Source: Shinisaurus crocodilurus (Eukaryota; Chordata; Lepidosauria; Squamata; Shinisauridae). Taken from it: a stretch of DNA of 64,000 nucleotides. Every line of letters begins with the position of its first letter. Position 1 is the stretch's first letter. Both the position numbers and the translations under genes were made by a program. Shown here piece after piece: positions 61,484 through 64,000 of the stretch. The DNA is taken from contig CM037877.1 in NCBI GenBank assembly GCA_021292165.1, forward strand, positions 12,329,980 to 12,393,979. Direction: 5' to 3'. Under the pieces are notes generated by a model that made no database searches, was not told the origin of the DNA, and worked only from the letters and a program-made list of their open reading frames with translations.

Positions 61484-63383
61484 TTCCTCAAGCAAAACAC
61501 TAGAGGAATTTCAAGAAGCCAAAAGATTTTCAATAATGTTAGCAAAATTTCTCCATGTTTTGCATATCCACAGCACACATTGTGAGCTCCTTTGGGGAAG
61601 AGACATCCTTGTGGTTTAAACTAATTTTACTCATGCCAATTGGATTCTGGTTTGGTTAAAATTGGCCCACCACAGCATATGAGTGTAACTTCACACAAGG
61701 CAAGCGTAAAACTGAGCGAGGACACGCACACCCACAGGGCTCAGGTTCCCAGCCACAAGTGCATCACCAGGATAATATGTGAAAGTAGGCCTAAAAAGAC
61801 TTGTTTGTCTTGCTTAGAGAGGTTTGTAGTATTTTGTGTAGATCATGCAAGTCCACTGTTACACACATTGCAGGCCACTGTGAAATAATACGTAATGTGT
61901 AACTCCTCCTCTTCTTTTTTTCGTAATTTCAGTGCAGAAGCCTCACATAGCACCAAAGGGTTGGAAGTATGCTCAACAGCACAAAACATGAAGTCAAATA
62001 ACAATCATGCTCATTTAAAAAAATAATATATAATATTTCAAGCACTCCCCTTGCACAAGTGGTGGAGCCAATTACGGCAGGAAGTCGCCCACTTAGCAAG
62101 TGTTTGCCAATCTCCCCATAGTTAAAAGTATGGCAAAACAGAGGCCATGAACAGGGGGGGAAAAGTTGCTTTGCAGCAGTGGCATGCTGCCAACCTCAAT
62201 ATCCATCTGAAACCAGCTCTAATATGCAATCATTTTGTTCATAAGCTAGGCACAGAGGCATGCATTTTGTTTTCTGTGCCGTACTAGGCCACCTTCAGCA
62301 GCGACACAGCGGGGAGGGAGGCCCCACTACTCTAGCCCTTCCTCTGGTTCATCCTGATGCCCCACAAGATGCTCAGTTCCATGCAGAACACAACCAAGGA
62401 CAACTTTGCCATGCATGGAAAATGCCGAGCTTGTTATCGTCAAACTATCTGGATCTTAAGACTTGCCACACAAATAGATGTCTAGCAAGACAGAGCTAAT
62501 GTCATGCCATAAGGTATGACATTTTGCCAACACTACTGGGTCATTACATCCAGTGCAAATGTTTACAAATAAGTTGCTGGGGAGGGGAATTAAAAAGAAG
62601 AAGAAATCTTTCTGTAACAGTTTTCATATTGGCAGCAGCCAGTGGGGAAACGAACAAAAAATGGTCTGCACCATTTACATCTGGATACTGGTTGTGAACT
62701 AAGAATGTATGAGAATTCCATAGATACTCGAAATATTGATGAAAAAGTTCTGCTTGCAACCCCGAATGCAAGTGTAACCACAATTTTGGGGAAAAGCTCA
62801 CACATTCTCGAGTTTGCAATCTCATTCCAAAATGTGTCTTTTTTAAAAAAAAATGCACAGTTTTCATGTTCGGGGAAAGAAAGAAAAACCACGCTCATGT
62901 TTGCGAGTGGAAAATGATGCAAAACAAGCATCGGGGTGGGAAATTAGAACCTCGACAATCTCGAAAATCGCTCGTTTGCCCATCCCTATAAAAATGTGAA
63001 CATAAATGATGCCTTTTAAAGTGTTACCTCCTTTCCAGTATTCTGGCTTCTTGTTACCATATTTATTCATTGACATCCATAACTGGTGACATGAACAAAA
63101 TATTGTGCGCATGCTTCCCATTGCCGAACTTTCTGCATTCATTCAGAGTTAATCCCTGTTTTTGCAGGCAAATCACCAAAAGGGAACTAAATTTGCATAT
63201 TTATCAGTTATGAGGCTGCAAAAAAATTGAATGAGAAGGTTTCAGCTGAGTTATTACATTCAGCGCTGCCTTTGATTTCAAGCTTGAGTGGGTCATAATT
63301 TTAAAAAGAGCATGGAAGAGAGAGAGGATCTTTACATCCTAATCGCTCTTTTTATTAGGAAGGTAATTATATGTGAATTCCTG

Positions 63384-63403
63384 AATAAAATATTTGGAAT
63401 AAA
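63384..63403 (+). promoter_or_regulatory. Candidate polyadenylation signals (two AATAAA)
   Basis: Two AATAAA hexamers lie 14 bp apart in AT-rich, apparently single-copy DNA downstream of the DCC stop. They are the first close pair I find in the sense strand after the stop codon. Their use is inferred from the hexamers only. Confidence 0.35.
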
Positions 63404-63420
63404 ATGGCACAGTATCAGAA

Positions 63421-64000
63421 GTAAACATTTGTTTGGCATATTTTAAAAAAATATACAATCTCATGTTGGGTAAGAGATCAGAGTTTGAAGAGAGAATTCA
63501 AATTCTTCATTAGAAATGCTAGCGTATTTGTGAAAGCATTTCCCCCAAATAATGCTGTTTATTCAATTTATCCTGGGATTTTAATGTAACATTTCCTAAT
63601 AACTAGGCAGTCTTATTTAGTATGGGAGGTTGAGTTTTTAATGTTCTGACCAACTGAGGATGGCACCCAACTGCATCCAATTGTACTGATGCTGCACAAC
63701 TCAATGTCTTGCCTCAACGAAAGCAAGAAGACAAGATTGCTTTGCCAACTGGCAGAATACAAAAAACAAAAACAAACAAAAAAACCCACCCAAAAACCTC
63801 TCTGAATTTTGAGTGGGCTCATAAATCCAGGACCAACTGTTATGTTCCTAGAAGCAAATCGAATTCTCTGTTTAAGTCAACATCATCTGAAGAGAGAAGG
63901 AAGAATCCAACAGTGTGCCACTGCTACTTCTATTGATGTTGCACTAGTGTAAACTAATGCTTTCACATTTGCTAGTGTGCTGGGTATCCCAGGAAACCTG
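63421..64000 (+). other. Region after the putative DCC 3' end
   Basis: AT-rich, apparently single-copy sequence with no recognised gene or repeat. It could be intergenic, or still 3' UTR if a later polyadenylation site is used. Confidence 0.4.

Larger units (their letters stand above)
59356..63420 (+). other. DCC: Putative DCC 3' UTR
   Basis: The sequence after the DCC stop contains no coding exon that I recognise. The first clear pair of AATAAA signals downstream lies at 63384-63389 and 63398-63403, which would give a UTR of about 4 kb. Mammalian DCC also has a long 3' UTR, so this is plausible but unproven. The interval carries a hAT MITE, two MITE-like segments and a 290-bp tandem duplication. 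Without transcript data the end is a guess. Confidence 0.4.

Overview
This is vertebrate nuclear DNA. It has split coding exons with consensus GT-AG borders, introns of 3 to 22 kb, dense interspersed repeats and microsatellites. The repeat mix (CR1-type LINE ends, MIR-like CORE-SINEs, tRNA-like and 5S-like SINEs, many hAT-type and TA-flanked MITEs) fits a sauropsid, most likely a squamate reptile. That placement is an inference from repeat style and is not proven by the window.

The only protein-coding gene I can support is DCC, the netrin-1 receptor, on the plus strand. The window holds its last six coding exons: 8220-8446, 11699-11815, 19211-19367, 33581-33793, 55848-55990 and 59266-59355, with the stop at 59353-59355. 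Together they encode about 315 residues of the cytoplasmic tail, from the P1 region just after the membrane segment, through the proline-rich P2 region, to the C-terminal P3 helix. All joints are in phase except that the third exon is 157 bp where 156 is required. One extra C at 19267/19268 shifts the frame and brings in a TGA at 19342-19344. The extracellular and transmembrane exons lie upstream of the window.

All the rest is intron, 3' UTR or 3' flank. Region by region: 1-8219 is the end of a large intron with a CR1 LINE, a CORE-SINE and dispersed repeats. 8447-19210 holds two medium introns with a nested MITE pair (9.9-10.7 kb) and a stack of nested insertions (14.1-15.2 kb). 19368-33580 has 5S-like and tRNA-like SINEs, a CORE-SINE, hairpin MITEs and two abutting MITEs. 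33794-55847 is the largest intron. It contains a 5S/CR1 composite SINE, long palindromic MITEs, a possible LINE coding remnant, a GC-rich minisatellite inside a mariner-like element (47.0-47.9 kb), and a decayed partial copy of the fifth exon with its splice acceptor (55208-55291). 59356 onward is 3' UTR and flank, with one hAT MITE and a fresh 290-bp tandem duplication.

I found no operon, CRISPR array, virus or new multigene system. The points most worth following are the frameshift in a normally essential gene, the duplicated pseudo-exon, a hAT MITE family whose six copies all carry 8-bp target duplications of the form nnnTAnnn, and SINEs whose tails match LINE 3' ends present in the same window.
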